Shown piece after piece: positions 1-7,645 of a stretch of 19,996 nt of DNA (positions are counted from its first letter, which is position 1; each line of letters opens with the position of its first letter). A program made the translations under genes and the position numbers. The notes below the pieces were generated by a model. The model worked only from the letters and a program-made list of their open reading frames with translations. It ran no database searches and was not told the DNA's origin. Origin of the DNA: an uncultured Lachnospiraceae bacterium (lineage in GTDB: Bacteria; Bacillota; Clostridia; Lachnospirales; Lachnospiraceae); assembly GCA_934394615.1 (NCBI GenBank), contig CAKRRJ010000043.1:1-19996 (forward strand). Direction: 5' to 3'.

Positions 1-48
1 AAAAAGCTGCCCCGGCACGTGCAGATGCACAGGCCAGAAACAGCTTTT
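1..48 (-). terminator. Intrinsic terminator after mgtE
   Basis: Read on the minus strand, AAAAGCTG (from 41-48) pairs with CAGCTTTT (from 2-9). An inner GTGC/GCAC stem lies inside the long loop, and the right arm runs into a T tract at the window edge. It starts about 15 nt past the mgtE stop codon, where a transcript end is expected. The T tract may continue beyond the window. Confidence 0.65.
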
Positions 49-62
49 CAAGTCTTATTCTT

Positions 63-1484
63 TTAATCCGCTAAATGCAGCATCTCGATCAAAAAGATCC
101 AGGTGAGACCATAATAGGAAATAACCGCTACCAGGTCGTTTACGGTGGTGATAAGCGGACCGGACGCAACCGCCGGGTCTACGCCGAATTTCTTAAACAG
201 GATCGGGATCACGGTACCGGAAACACTGGAGATCATCATGGCCAGAAGCAGGGCCACACCGATGCAGGCAGAAACCGCGAATCCAAAGCCCGGTGTCATG
301 CCCTTTGCAAAGATCACATAAAGTCCGATAAATACAAAGGAAAGAACACCAAGGATCAGACCGTTGCACATTCCGACTCTGGCCTCTTTGAATACCAGGC
401 CAAGCTTCTGCTTGCCGTCCAGGTTTTCATCCATCAGCACACGGATGGTAACTGCCAGGGACTGGGTACCAACGTTTCCGGCCATGTCCAGGATCAGGGA
501 CTGGAAGCAGATCACGATGGTCAGCTGGGCTACTACGCCCTCGAAGAGTCCTACGACACTGGAAACCACCAGGCCAAGGCCCAACAGGATGATCAGCCAC
601 GGAAGACGCTTATGCACACTCTGGCGGATCGGCTCGTTTAATTCCTCCTCGGAAGCAAGACCTGCTAACTTTGCGTAGTCATCGCCCATTTCATCATCTA
701 CAACCTGAACAATATCCTGGGCAGTGATAACACCGATAATCTTGTTGTTCTCATCCAGTACCGGGATGGAATCCTCGGAATAATCCTTCATCCGCTCGAT
801 ACAGTCCTCGATCATCTCACGGGCATACACATATGGATAAGATTCCATGATGATGTCGTCCAGCTTGCTGCCCTCCCGGGCAATGATCAGGTCTTTTAAG
901 TCAATGGCACCGCAGAAGGTATGATCGTCATCGGTCACATACAGCGTGGAGATGTTGTCATTCTCCGCTGCCTGATTGATCAGCTCCCGCATGGCTTCGC
1001 GGATGCTGATGCCAGCCTTGATTTCAATAAAGTTCATGCTCATGCGGCTTCCGATCTCGTCTTCATCAAAGGACTCCAGCATGGCAATGTCGCGTTTGGA
1101 TTCGTTATCAATGAGGTCGATGAGCATGTTGCGCTCCGGCTTGGCCAGACGCTTCAGCAGCGCTGCTGCCTGGTCAACCTCCATACAGGAAAGGACCTCA
1201 ACCTTTTTTCTTGCATTCAGTTCCTCAAAATAAATCTCTGCGTTATCCAGGTATTCGAAAATATCGGAAAGCTGCTCCGCATCCAGAATGCGGTACAGCC
1301 GCTCCCTCTCATCTCTTGTCAGCACCTCAAAGGAGGATGCGATATCATTCTCATGGTAATCGGAAATGCGATCCTTTAAGACACGCGGGGATACATTGCT
1401 CCGCATGATCTGCTCCAGTTCAGTCTGATAGTCACGAACCTGAACTGCGGTATCTTTTCCGTCATTTTCCTTCATCTTTTCCAT
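63..1484 (-). CDS. mgtE: Magnesium transporter MgtE
   Basis: Mg2+ channel/transporter of the cytoplasmic membrane, 473 aa, close to the usual ~450. Order: a charged helical MgtE_N domain (about residues 55-150), two CBS domains (about 150-265) that sense cytosolic Mg2+, then a five-helix membrane domain from about residue 293. The membrane part carries the family signature FQSLILDMAGNVGTQS and, near the C-terminus, ASGPLITTVNDL, whose Asp matches the pore Asp of the family. The ATG at 1484 is chosen because AAAGGGG lies 6 nt upstream. The open frame continues upstream to 1643, but that part is very basic, unlike MgtE, and lies in the leader. The gene stands alone behind its own promoter at 2030-2058 and a long structured leader that probably sets its expression. 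Identification is firm; regulation is inferred. Confidence 0.96.
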   Translation of the reverse strand: MEKMKENDGKDTAVQVRDYQTELEQIMRSNVSPRVLKDRISDYHENDIASSFEVLTRDERERLYRILDAEQLSDIFEYLDNAEIYFEELNARKKVEVLSCMEVDQAAALLKRLAKPERNMLIDLIDNESKRDIAMLESFDEDEIGSRMSMNFIEIKAGISIREAMRELINQAAENDNISTLYVTDDDHTFCGAIDLKDLIIAREGSKLDDIIMESYPYVYAREMIEDCIERMKDYSEDSIPVLDENNKIIGVITAQDIVQVVDDEMGDDYAKLAGLASEEELNEPIRQSVHKRLPWLIILLGLGLVVSSVVGLFEGVVAQLTIVICFQSLILDMAGNVGTQSLAVTIRVLMDENLDGKQKLGLVFKEARVGMCNGLILGVLSFVFIGLYVIFAKGMTPGFGFAVSACIGVALLLAMMISSVSGTVIPILFKKFGVDPAVASGPLITTVNDLVAVISYYGLTWIFLIEMLHLAD

Positions 1485-1728
1485 GTCTGCCCCTTTCTCT
1501 GCCTGCGATCCGGTTTTCACCTTCCCGCGGCGGTATGTTCTCACGGCTGTCACCCGTGGACTGGGCATTTTTGATCTGCGCAAACCTGCTGCCTGCAGTT
1601 TTTGCCTTCTTTTCAATCTTTGCAGATTCTTAACGCATGGCACAGCATATCAGCTGACCAGAATCTCAAAAAGCAAAATCTATGCAGCAAAACATCTGTC
1701 TGAAACTGTCTTTTCCGTTTCCGCAAAT

Positions 1729-1770
1729 AAAAAATGCCATCACCGGTTTCACTGTAAACGGGCAATGGCA
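1729..1770 (-). terminator. Intrinsic terminator inside the mgtE leader
   Basis: On the minus strand TGCCATTGCC pairs with GGTGATGGCA (10 bp, two G-U). After one C-C mismatch, GTTT pairs with AAAC around an ACAGTG loop. The hairpin is followed directly by TTTTTT and then ATT. It lies about 245 nt before the mgtE start and 117 nt after the leader ORF, so it cannot be the end of another gene. It most likely acts as an attenuator. Confidence 0.75.
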
Positions 1771-1887
1771 GACACACAGAGAAATAACACTGCAATCCTG
1801 ACAACACAGAAACACAGCAAATCAGCCTGATTCGGACACCATCTGTTTCCAGCATCACCAATCAGACATTCTTTCTCTTTCCTGATT

Positions 1888-1986
1888 CTATCGTGTGAGA
1901 TGACAGACAGCGGACCCAGACAGGCTGCCGGTCATCGTCTCTCTTCCATTGCCGCTCATTCGCTTATAACTGTCCGCGCCGTCCAT
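1888..1986 (-). CDS. Putative 32-aa leader peptide upstream of mgtE
   Basis: A short ORF with one of the best ribosome sites in the window: AAGGAGG at 1994-2000, then two tandem in-frame ATG codons (1989 and 1986). The second has better spacing (7 nt). The peptide begins MDGADSYKRMSGNGRE and ends CHLTR before TAG. It has no membrane segment and no obvious proline or acidic run. It starts about 37 nt into the mgtE transcript. Its start codons lie in one arm of a 14-bp stem whose other arm is the end of the same ORF, so translation and folding exclude each other. The codons for SGNG carry the GGCAATGG segment complementary to the downstream terminator. I do not recognise a named family; a regulatory leader peptide is the best reading. 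Confidence 0.6.
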   Translation of the reverse strand: MDGADSYKRMSGNGRETMTGSLSGSAVCHLTR

Positions 1987-1994
1987 CATCTCAC
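1895..1994 (-). repeat. 14-bp inverted repeat enclosing the leader ORF
   Basis: On the minus strand GTGAGATGATGGAC (1981-1994) pairs with GTCTGTCATCTCAC (1895-1908) over 14 positions with two G-U pairs and a 72-nt loop. The first arm contains both candidate ATG codons and abuts the AAGGAGG ribosome site, so the folded form should block initiation of the small ORF. Confidence 0.65.
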
Positions 1995-2029
1995 CTCCTT
2001 ATATATGCACAATCAATAATTCCTTTACA

Positions 2030-2058
2030 ACTATACTACATGGATTTTTTGCCGTCAA
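2030..2058 (-). promoter_or_regulatory. Sigma-A-type promoter for mgtE
   Basis: On the minus strand, -35 TTGACG (2053-2058), a 17-bp spacer, and -10 TATAGT (2030-2035). Start of transcription is predicted near 2023, about 37 nt before the leader ORF. It sits between the terminator of the efflux operon and the mgtE leader, as expected for an independent unit. Confidence 0.8.
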
Positions 2059-2130
2059 CCACCCAATTTCCCTAACTGATAAATTTTTCACCACTTTTAC
2101 TTCTATTTTTCCCAGAATTTGCTTTTATAA

Positions 2131-2169
2131 CAAACAAAAACCCCAGAGATTTTTCACATCTCTGAGGTT
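2131..2169 (-). terminator. Intrinsic terminator of the efflux operon
   Basis: On the minus strand AACCTCAGAGAT pairs with ATCTCTGGGGTT (12 bp, one G-U, 7-nt loop), followed by TTTGTTTGTT. It lies 35 nt past the stop codon of the last TolC-like gene and before the mgtE promoter. Confidence 0.85.
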
Positions 2170-2204
2170 CCCGTTTCCTGTTCGCAAGAAACATCTGATT
2201 CTTT

Positions 2205-3410
2205 TTATGAAACACCTTTTACCGTCCAGTTATACGTCTCCCACGCCTGATTCAGATTCACCACCGCGGTCTCCCTCGCATCCAGCGCGCTGTAGTAATC
2301 CGCCACGCCCTGCAGGTAATCGCTCTGGCTCAGCATTCCGGCCTGCTGCTTTTTCTGCAGGGAAGAATAGGTAATGGACGCACTCTGGTAAGCATCCTCG
2401 GCTCCTTCATATTGCAGCTTTGCAGCCTTTAACTGGTCGTAGAGGCTCTGCATCTGGGAACGGACATTTCCTTCTGCCTGGGTTTCCTGGTTGGATTTCA
2501 CGGAAATCTCGGTTGCGGTTCCCGCACTCTGGCGGCGGGTATTCTGCACACTGGCGCTGTTGCCGACAGCCTGTTCCACATCCGCATCAAAATCGACTCC
2601 ACCGATTGCCGCAAGGTCCGGAAGCGGCACGCCGCCAATACTGATCTCCGCGCTGGTATCCAGTCCCAGGGCGGAAAGCAGGTTGAAGCGGGCGTTGGAT
2701 GCCTGCTGCCGATAGGATTCATATCGGTTCTTCGCACTGTTCATGGTGTCGGCTGCCGCCATCACATCGGCTGCCGTAGCCATGCCCGCGCTCTGCTTTT
2801 TCAACGCTGCCTGATAACTGCTCTGGGCTGCCTGATAGTTTTTCTCCTCGGCCTGGGCCTTGGTATTCATCTGATTATAGGTGCGCATCAGGCTCTGGGC
2901 CGTCAGCACATAGCTGTCGATCGTTTTCTGGCGGCTGGTGGTCTGGGTTTTGGATTCCTGGGATTCCAGCTGTTTGGTGATCTGGGAAATAGACATATTC
3001 AGCATGGAAGCGTTCATTTTGTAGGTCGCCTTTGCCTCTGCGTCATCCTCATACTTTTCCTGCATGAACTTCATGTAGTCCCGCTCATCCTCCAGAGTCT
3101 TCAGCATGTTCTCATAGATTTCCTTATTGTTGGTGTAATTGTCCAGGGCATTTTTTAAATTCCGGTTATTCTGCACCAGCTGTTCCAGATTGTTATAATC
3201 CACAGATATCACAGAAGCATCCGCAGCAGTTTCCGCCATCACCGGAAACGCAGCGGACGGCAGCGTCAGAGCACCTGCTGCAAGAGAAAGCACCAGTGCT
3301 GCCCTGACACAGGCTGAACCAAATATGTCAATACCATACTCTGCCTTTTTTCGCAAACTCCGCAGGCACATACGCTTCTGCGGCACTTTCCTGTTTGCCT
3401 GTTTTCTCAT
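2205..3410 (-). CDS. TolC-like efflux protein, barrel-less (second of a pair)
   Basis: 401-aa exported, largely alpha-helical protein of the outer membrane efflux protein (TolC/OEP) superfamily. A basic N-terminus of ~30 residues precedes a hydrophobic segment (about 32-59), with likely cleavage at VMA|ETA. The two typical OEP helical repeats are visible: QSAGMATAADVM (about 206-217) with the following AxxxYxxY-type helix, and QQAGMLSQSDYL (about 355-366) with the helix ending ETYNWTVKG. The stretches where TolC/OprM have beta-barrel strands are short and predicted helical or linker-like. Known OEPs are ~430-490 aa. A GTG at 3422 is possible, but ATG 3410 has AAAGGTGG at better spacing. Seven bases follow the stop of the preceding TolC-like gene, so they are co-transcribed. 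Family assignment is good; export across the wall, rather than an outer membrane, is inferred. Confidence 0.8.
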   Translation of the reverse strand: MRKQANRKVPQKRMCLRSLRKKAEYGIDIFGSACVRAALVLSLAAGALTLPSAAFPVMAETAADASVISVDYNNLEQLVQNNRNLKNALDNYTNNKEIYENMLKTLEDERDYMKFMQEKYEDDAEAKATYKMNASMLNMSISQITKQLESQESKTQTTSRQKTIDSYVLTAQSLMRTYNQMNTKAQAEEKNYQAAQSSYQAALKKQSAGMATAADVMAAADTMNSAKNRYESYRQQASNARFNLLSALGLDTSAEISIGGVPLPDLAAIGGVDFDADVEQAVGNSASVQNTRRQSAGTATEISVKSNQETQAEGNVRSQMQSLYDQLKAAKLQYEGAEDAYQSASITYSSLQKKQQAGMLSQSDYLQGVADYYSALDARETAVVNLNQAWETYNWTVKGVS

Positions 3411-3428
3411 CACACTGCCCACCTTTCC

Positions 3429-4598
3429 TTACTCTGCGGATGCCAGTCCGTTCACGGCCCAGTCATAATCATTCATGGCCTGTAACAGAGACAGTTTCTG
3501 GGTTCTGGCAGTCACCTGGGCGGTGGTATAAGAAGCTTTCTGGCTCTCATAGGTATTTTTTGTAATGGTTCCCGCTGCCAGCTTTGCATCGGCAGACTTC
3601 ATGGAAACCTCCTGCAGCGCCAGAGCGGACTGGGCCTGCTCGTAACCGGACTGAGCCAGAAGCAGGGAATCATAAGCAGATTTCACACTGTTGGAGATGG
3701 TCTCCCTCTGATTCTTTTCCGTCTCGGTCAGCTTCTCCTTTACGCTGTCTGTTCTGGCGTTAGTGAGTTGCTTTTTCGTCAGGCGGTAGGCGTAGCTGTT
3801 CTCCAGAGCTGTCTGGATATCTGCGTTCACATCAATGGCCGCGATCTTACTCTGGTCCGGCTCTGCAAGCTCCGCGATCTCCACATCCGCGCCGTAGCCC
3901 CAGCCTAACATCAGACACAGGCTCTCCTTTGTGGAGGCCAAATTGCTCTCGGCAGTCACTAGCGCTGCCTCCGCATTGGAGACGGACTCATTTGCGCTTA
4001 AAACCTTGGACTGGGTAGACATACCCGCTGCCAGGCGGTTCTGCTCAGACTGGTACGAAAGCTTCGCCTGCTCAACGCGGGCCTTCTGGCCATCCAGGTT
4101 ATAATACTGGGTCCAGTAGGTAATCATAAGCCCTTCGGCCTGTTTGGCAAGTCTTGCCTCCGCCTGGTCGTACTGAATGCGCATGGTAGCCTGGTCATCG
4201 GTGTTTTCATCGCCCTGCTCCATCAGGCTCTTGGCCTGCTGCTCGTTTCGCAGAGCCGCTGCCACGCCGCTTCCGTAGTTGGCGTCATCCGAATCCGGAT
4301 ACTCAATATTGGAATAGATCTCATTTGCCTTGTCGTAATACTGTTGGGCAATATCATCACTGTTTTTATTCAAATAATCTTTATAGCTGATCGCGTTCTG
4401 GATCACGGTCGGATTGTACTCATGAACCAGATCCTTAATCTCATCAAACTCCAGCTTATTGTCCCGGAGTGTTGCCCATTTCTCCGCTGAATAAGCGAAT
4501 TCCGGGCTCTGCTGGGCAAATGCCTGAAACGGCATTGCCGTGATGGCACCGGCGGCCAGTGTCACAGCCGCCAGTTTTCTTACATGTTTCCGGATCAT
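3429..4598 (-). CDS. TolC-like efflux protein, barrel-less (first of a pair)
   Basis: 389-aa exported helical protein of the TolC/OEP superfamily, related in layout but clearly different in sequence from its downstream neighbour. Signal peptide about 1-28 with cleavage at AFA|QQS. The OEP repeats are RLAAGMSTQSKVLSANE (about 188-204) and KLAAGTITKNTYESQ (about 339-353), each followed by a long heptad-rich helix; the last one ends NDYDWAVNG, matching the NWTVKG end of the partner. Between the repeats (about 270-310) the chain is a continuous charged helix where TolC would have barrel strands. A polar insert near residues 98-137 also lacks alternating aromatic strands. ATG with GGAGGAG upstream; 18 nt after the permease stop. 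Two adjacent TolC-like genes suggest a hetero-oligomeric conduit, which is inference. Confidence 0.8.
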   Translation of the reverse strand: MIRKHVRKLAAVTLAAGAITAMPFQAFAQQSPEFAYSAEKWATLRDNKLEFDEIKDLVHEYNPTVIQNAISYKDYLNKNSDDIAQQYYDKANEIYSNIEYPDSDDANYGSGVAAALRNEQQAKSLMEQGDENTDDQATMRIQYDQAEARLAKQAEGLMITYWTQYYNLDGQKARVEQAKLSYQSEQNRLAAGMSTQSKVLSANESVSNAEAALVTAESNLASTKESLCLMLGWGYGADVEIAELAEPDQSKIAAIDVNADIQTALENSYAYRLTKKQLTNARTDSVKEKLTETEKNQRETISNSVKSAYDSLLLAQSGYEQAQSALALQEVSMKSADAKLAAGTITKNTYESQKASYTTAQVTARTQKLSLLQAMNDYDWAVNGLASAE

Positions 4599-4616
4599 TT
4601 TCTATCTCCTCCTGCT

Positions 4617-7600
4617 TTAAATATCCAGAACCTTTCGCTCTTTCTTACCATTCATCAGCGCATAGTAAACCGGAAGGATGAACAGCGCAACTGCCACGCC
4701 AACGGTCAGGCCGCCGATGTTTACCACCGCAAGACCCTGGGTGGTGGAACCGCTGCTGCCGAAGGCCATCGCCATCGGCAGCATGGAAAGAATGGTGGTT
4801 AAACTCGTCATCATGATCGGGCGCATACGGGTGGCGCCGGCCTCGATCAGGGCTTTCTGAAGCGGCATCTCCAGGCGGTACTGGTTCACCGTATCCACAT
4901 ACAAAATACCATTGTTTACGACCGTACCAACCAGGATCAGGAATCCCAGGATGGAGGTCATGGACATGCTGACTCCGGTGAGTTTTAAAAGTCCGAAGGA
5001 ACCAACCAGACTGAACGGGATGGTAGTCATGACCATGAAGGAGAACTTCGGGGACTCGAACTGCGCAGCCATGACCACAAAGATCAGGAATACTGCCACC
5101 GCAATCGCGTTGTACAGTCCGGAGAACTCCTCCTGCATCATACGGTCTCTGGAGTTGGTGCCGCGGGTAATGGTCCCGGTCAGGTTCGGGCTGATAACTT
5201 CGTTATCAATCTGAGTCTTCACAGCCGCGCTGGAGCTGCTGTCCACATAATCTGCGGAAATCGTGATCTGGTAGGACTTATCCTCCTTCTCGATAGAAGA
5301 CGGGCTGTCCTTGTAGTAAATTTCTGCCACATCGGACAGCGCCACATAGCCGCCGGACGGTTTCTTTAAGATGATGCGCTCCAGCTGCGGCACAGTCTTG
5401 TACTGGTCTTCCGGATACTCTGCCTTGACGCTGATCTCCTGGCCATCCACTTTTAAGGTGGTGACCTCCTCACCGTCTAACATCTGCTTCACCATGGTTC
5501 CGATCTGGGCTGCCGTCAGTCCTTCCGCGGAAGCGGCAACCGGATCCACCTTGATGGCTACAACCGGCGCAGTGTTCTCGATACTGGAATGTACATTCTT
5601 CACATCATCTCTTGCAATCAGCTCACTGACAATCTCGTTGCTGGTTTCCTGCAGTTCATCGTACTGGGTTCCCTTTAAGATAGCCTCGTAGCCGCGGCTC
5701 CGTCCCATCATGCTCATGGAGGTGGAAGCCTCTACCGTAACGGTACAGTTCTCCAGATCCGCCATCTCGTCCTCCCACTGGCTTACCACCTCATCGGTGG
5801 ACATCTTTCGGTCATCCTTTAAGTAAGCCGTGATGGTACCTTCATCGTTATTGTAACGAAGCATGTAGGATTCTACATCCTCATGGGCCGCCACAATGGA
5901 TTCCGCCTCTGCCAGGATCGCGTCTGCCTGCTCGGTGATCAGGCCCGGGCGGGTCTCGATGCTGACACTGACGGTACCAGTATCATCGGCCGTCATTAAC
6001 TCTGTCTGCATGCCGCTTGCCAGGAATACGGTAGCCACAATAATGCCGACGGATGCCAGCAAGACGATGGCTTTGTGTTTCAGCAGAGCCGGCATGATCT
6101 TCCGGTAACCGTTCTGTAAGAAAGCCAGCGGTCTGGTTGCCGGTGCGGAGGTCCGCTCCTTCGGCTTATACATCATGTAGCACAGCGGTACAATGGCGAT
6201 CGCGGAAAGCAGGGACGCACACATGCAGAAGACGATGGTGTAGCCCATGGAACCGAACATCTGGCCGCTCATACCATTTAAGAATACCAGCGGGATAAAT
6301 ACAACACAGGTGGTAACCGTGGAACCAACAATGGAAGCGACCACGATGTTGGTTCCTTCCAGAGCCGCTTTCGCATAGCCCAAGGCACCCTTATCCTGCT
6401 GCTTATCCATAGCGCGGAAACAGCTCTCCAGCACAACGATGGAGTTATCGACCATCATGCCGACACCGAGGACCAGGCCGCTCATGGTAATGATGTTCAG
6501 CGTAAATCCCGCCCGCGTCATAACGATCAGGGACATGAGAATCGAGGTCGGGATGGAGCTTCCGACGATCAGGGATGCCTTGAAATCTCCAAAAAACAGG
6601 AAAATGATGATCATGGAAATAACGACCGCCATCACCATGGTCTCTGCCACATCCTTTAAGGAATCCAGGATGGAGTCTGCCTCATCCCTGGCTACGGTGA
6701 TGGTCAGGTCATCATCATCATTCTGCAGGCTTTTGATGACCTGCTGCACCTGCTTGGACAAATCCATGGCGGTGCTGCTCTGCTGCTTGGTCAGGGAAAT
6801 GGAGATGGTCTCCTCACCATTGTAACGGGAGACGCCTCCCTTCTGCTCCTCCGCGTAGGAAACCACAGCGATATCTTCCAGATAAACGATCTTGTTTCCG
6901 GATACCGTGATCGGCATTTCCAGCAGCTCATCCAGGGTGTCATGCTGCGTTAACGTAGAAACGGATAAGTCCAGGTTGCCGGACTCTGCGCTTCCGGACG
7001 GATAGGACAGGTTGGCTGCCGACATGGCGGACTTGATATCACTGATGCTCACGTTGTACTGATCCATCATATCGGACATCAGTTCAATTTTGATATACTC
7101 AGAGGAACCGCCCATCGTGGATACCTCTGCCACGGTGCTGAGCTTTTCCAGCTCCGGCACAATCTTCTGGTCTACATAGTCATAGAGATTTTCCTGGGAC
7201 GGATTCGCAATGGTAAGCATCATGCTGGCCTGGGCGTTGTTGTTCATCTCCATGACCGTCGGCTCTACAGCATCCGGCAGATCCCGGATGCTGTTTAAGC
7301 TCTTGGTTAAGTCGCTGTAGGCTTCATCCATGTCGGTGTCGTAATCATACTCCAGCATGATCATGGAACGGCCCTCACTGGTGCTGGAGCTCATACTCTT
7401 CACACCCTCCAGTGTGCTGACCTGATCCTCGATCAGCTGCGTTACCAGCTCATCCATGTCCTCCGGGCTGGCGCCGGAATAGTTTGCCATAATGATCATC
7501 ATCGGCTGATCCATATCCGGCATCTGCTCCAGTGTTGCGTTAAACACCGAAGAAATACCGAACACGATCAGGCACAACAGCGCCATCAGCACAGTGACCG

Positions 7601-7631
7601 GACGCTTCAGTACAAATTTAGTAACTCCCAT
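4617..7631 (-). CDS. RND-family efflux permease (AcrB/HAE1-like)
   Basis: 1004-aa proton-driven RND transporter of the cytoplasmic membrane, slightly shorter than AcrB (1049). TM1 (about 12-30) is followed by a large extracytoplasmic domain, TM2-6 (about 332-490), a second large domain, and TM8-12 from about 845. In TM4 the motif is GMMVDNSIVV: Asp395 matches AcrB D407, but the D408 position is Asn396. In TM10 the AcrB K940 position is Asn906 (VVNNGIL). The Arg and Thr of TM11 (RPIMMTSL) are kept. This pattern occurs in other HAE1-type pumps, so the protein is likely active with a modified relay. ATG with AAGGAGG 9 nt upstream; 14 bases after the adaptor stop. Cargo cannot be read from sequence; drugs, bile salts or lipids are all possible. 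Confidence 0.93.
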   Translation of the reverse strand: MGVTKFVLKRPVTVLMALLCLIVFGISSVFNATLEQMPDMDQPMMIIMANYSGASPEDMDELVTQLIEDQVSTLEGVKSMSSSTSEGRSMIMLEYDYDTDMDEAYSDLTKSLNSIRDLPDAVEPTVMEMNNNAQASMMLTIANPSQENLYDYVDQKIVPELEKLSTVAEVSTMGGSSEYIKIELMSDMMDQYNVSISDIKSAMSAANLSYPSGSAESGNLDLSVSTLTQHDTLDELLEMPITVSGNKIVYLEDIAVVSYAEEQKGGVSRYNGEETISISLTKQQSSTAMDLSKQVQQVIKSLQNDDDDLTITVARDEADSILDSLKDVAETMVMAVVISMIIIFLFFGDFKASLIVGSSIPTSILMSLIVMTRAGFTLNIITMSGLVLGVGMMVDNSIVVLESCFRAMDKQQDKGALGYAKAALEGTNIVVASIVGSTVTTCVVFIPLVFLNGMSGQMFGSMGYTIVFCMCASLLSAIAIVPLCYMMYKPKERTSAPATRPLAFLQNGYRKIMPALLKHKAIVLLASVGIIVATVFLASGMQTELMTADDTGTVSVSIETRPGLITEQADAILAEAESIVAAHEDVESYMLRYNNDEGTITAYLKDDRKMSTDEVVSQWEDEMADLENCTVTVEASTSMSMMGRSRGYEAILKGTQYDELQETSNEIVSELIARDDVKNVHSSIENTAPVVAIKVDPVAASAEGLTAAQIGTMVKQMLDGEEVTTLKVDGQEISVKAEYPEDQYKTVPQLERIILKKPSGGYVALSDVAEIYYKDSPSSIEKEDKSYQITISADYVDSSSSAAVKTQIDNEVISPNLTGTITRGTNSRDRMMQEEFSGLYNAIAVAVFLIFVVMAAQFESPKFSFMVMTTIPFSLVGSFGLLKLTGVSMSMTSILGFLILVGTVVNNGILYVDTVNQYRLEMPLQKALIEAGATRMRPIMMTSLTTILSMLPMAMAFGSSGSTTQGLAVVNIGGLTVGVAVALFILPVYYALMNGKKERKVLDI

Positions 7632-7645
7632 TTACATCTGCCTCC

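Larger units (their letters stand above)
1485..2023 (-). promoter_or_regulatory. Long structured leader of mgtE (putative attenuator)
   Basis: About 540 nt separate the predicted transcription start from the mgtE ATG. In transcript order the leader holds a ribosome site and 32-codon ORF (1888-1986), whose start codons fall in a 14-bp stem (1981-1994 with 1895-1908, two G-U pairs). About 117 nt later comes an intrinsic terminator (1729-1770). RNA segment GGCAAUGG inside the small ORF (1946-1953) is exactly complementary to CCAUUGCC in the terminator's upstream arm (1761-1768), so the two could form an antiterminator. I looked for the conserved M-box features usual before clostridial mgtE and did not recognise them. 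Structures were found by eye; Mg2+ control is inferred from the gene served. Confidence 0.6.

Noticed and set aside
1485..1643. N-terminal extension of mgtE to an ATG at 1643
   Set aside because: The extra 53 residues are very basic and unlike MgtE. They lie in the leader, and the ATG at 1484 has a good ribosome site at proper spacing.
1613..1861. 82-codon open frame in the mgtE leader, minus strand
   Set aside because: It runs through the terminator hairpin, has no ribosome site, and its Cys/Phe-rich product looks random.
1485..2023. M-box (ykoK) Mg2+ riboswitch
   Set aside because: The conserved stretches I know for this class, such as GUUAGGUGAGGCUCC and the CUGCCCA region, are not present; a covariance-model search would settle it.
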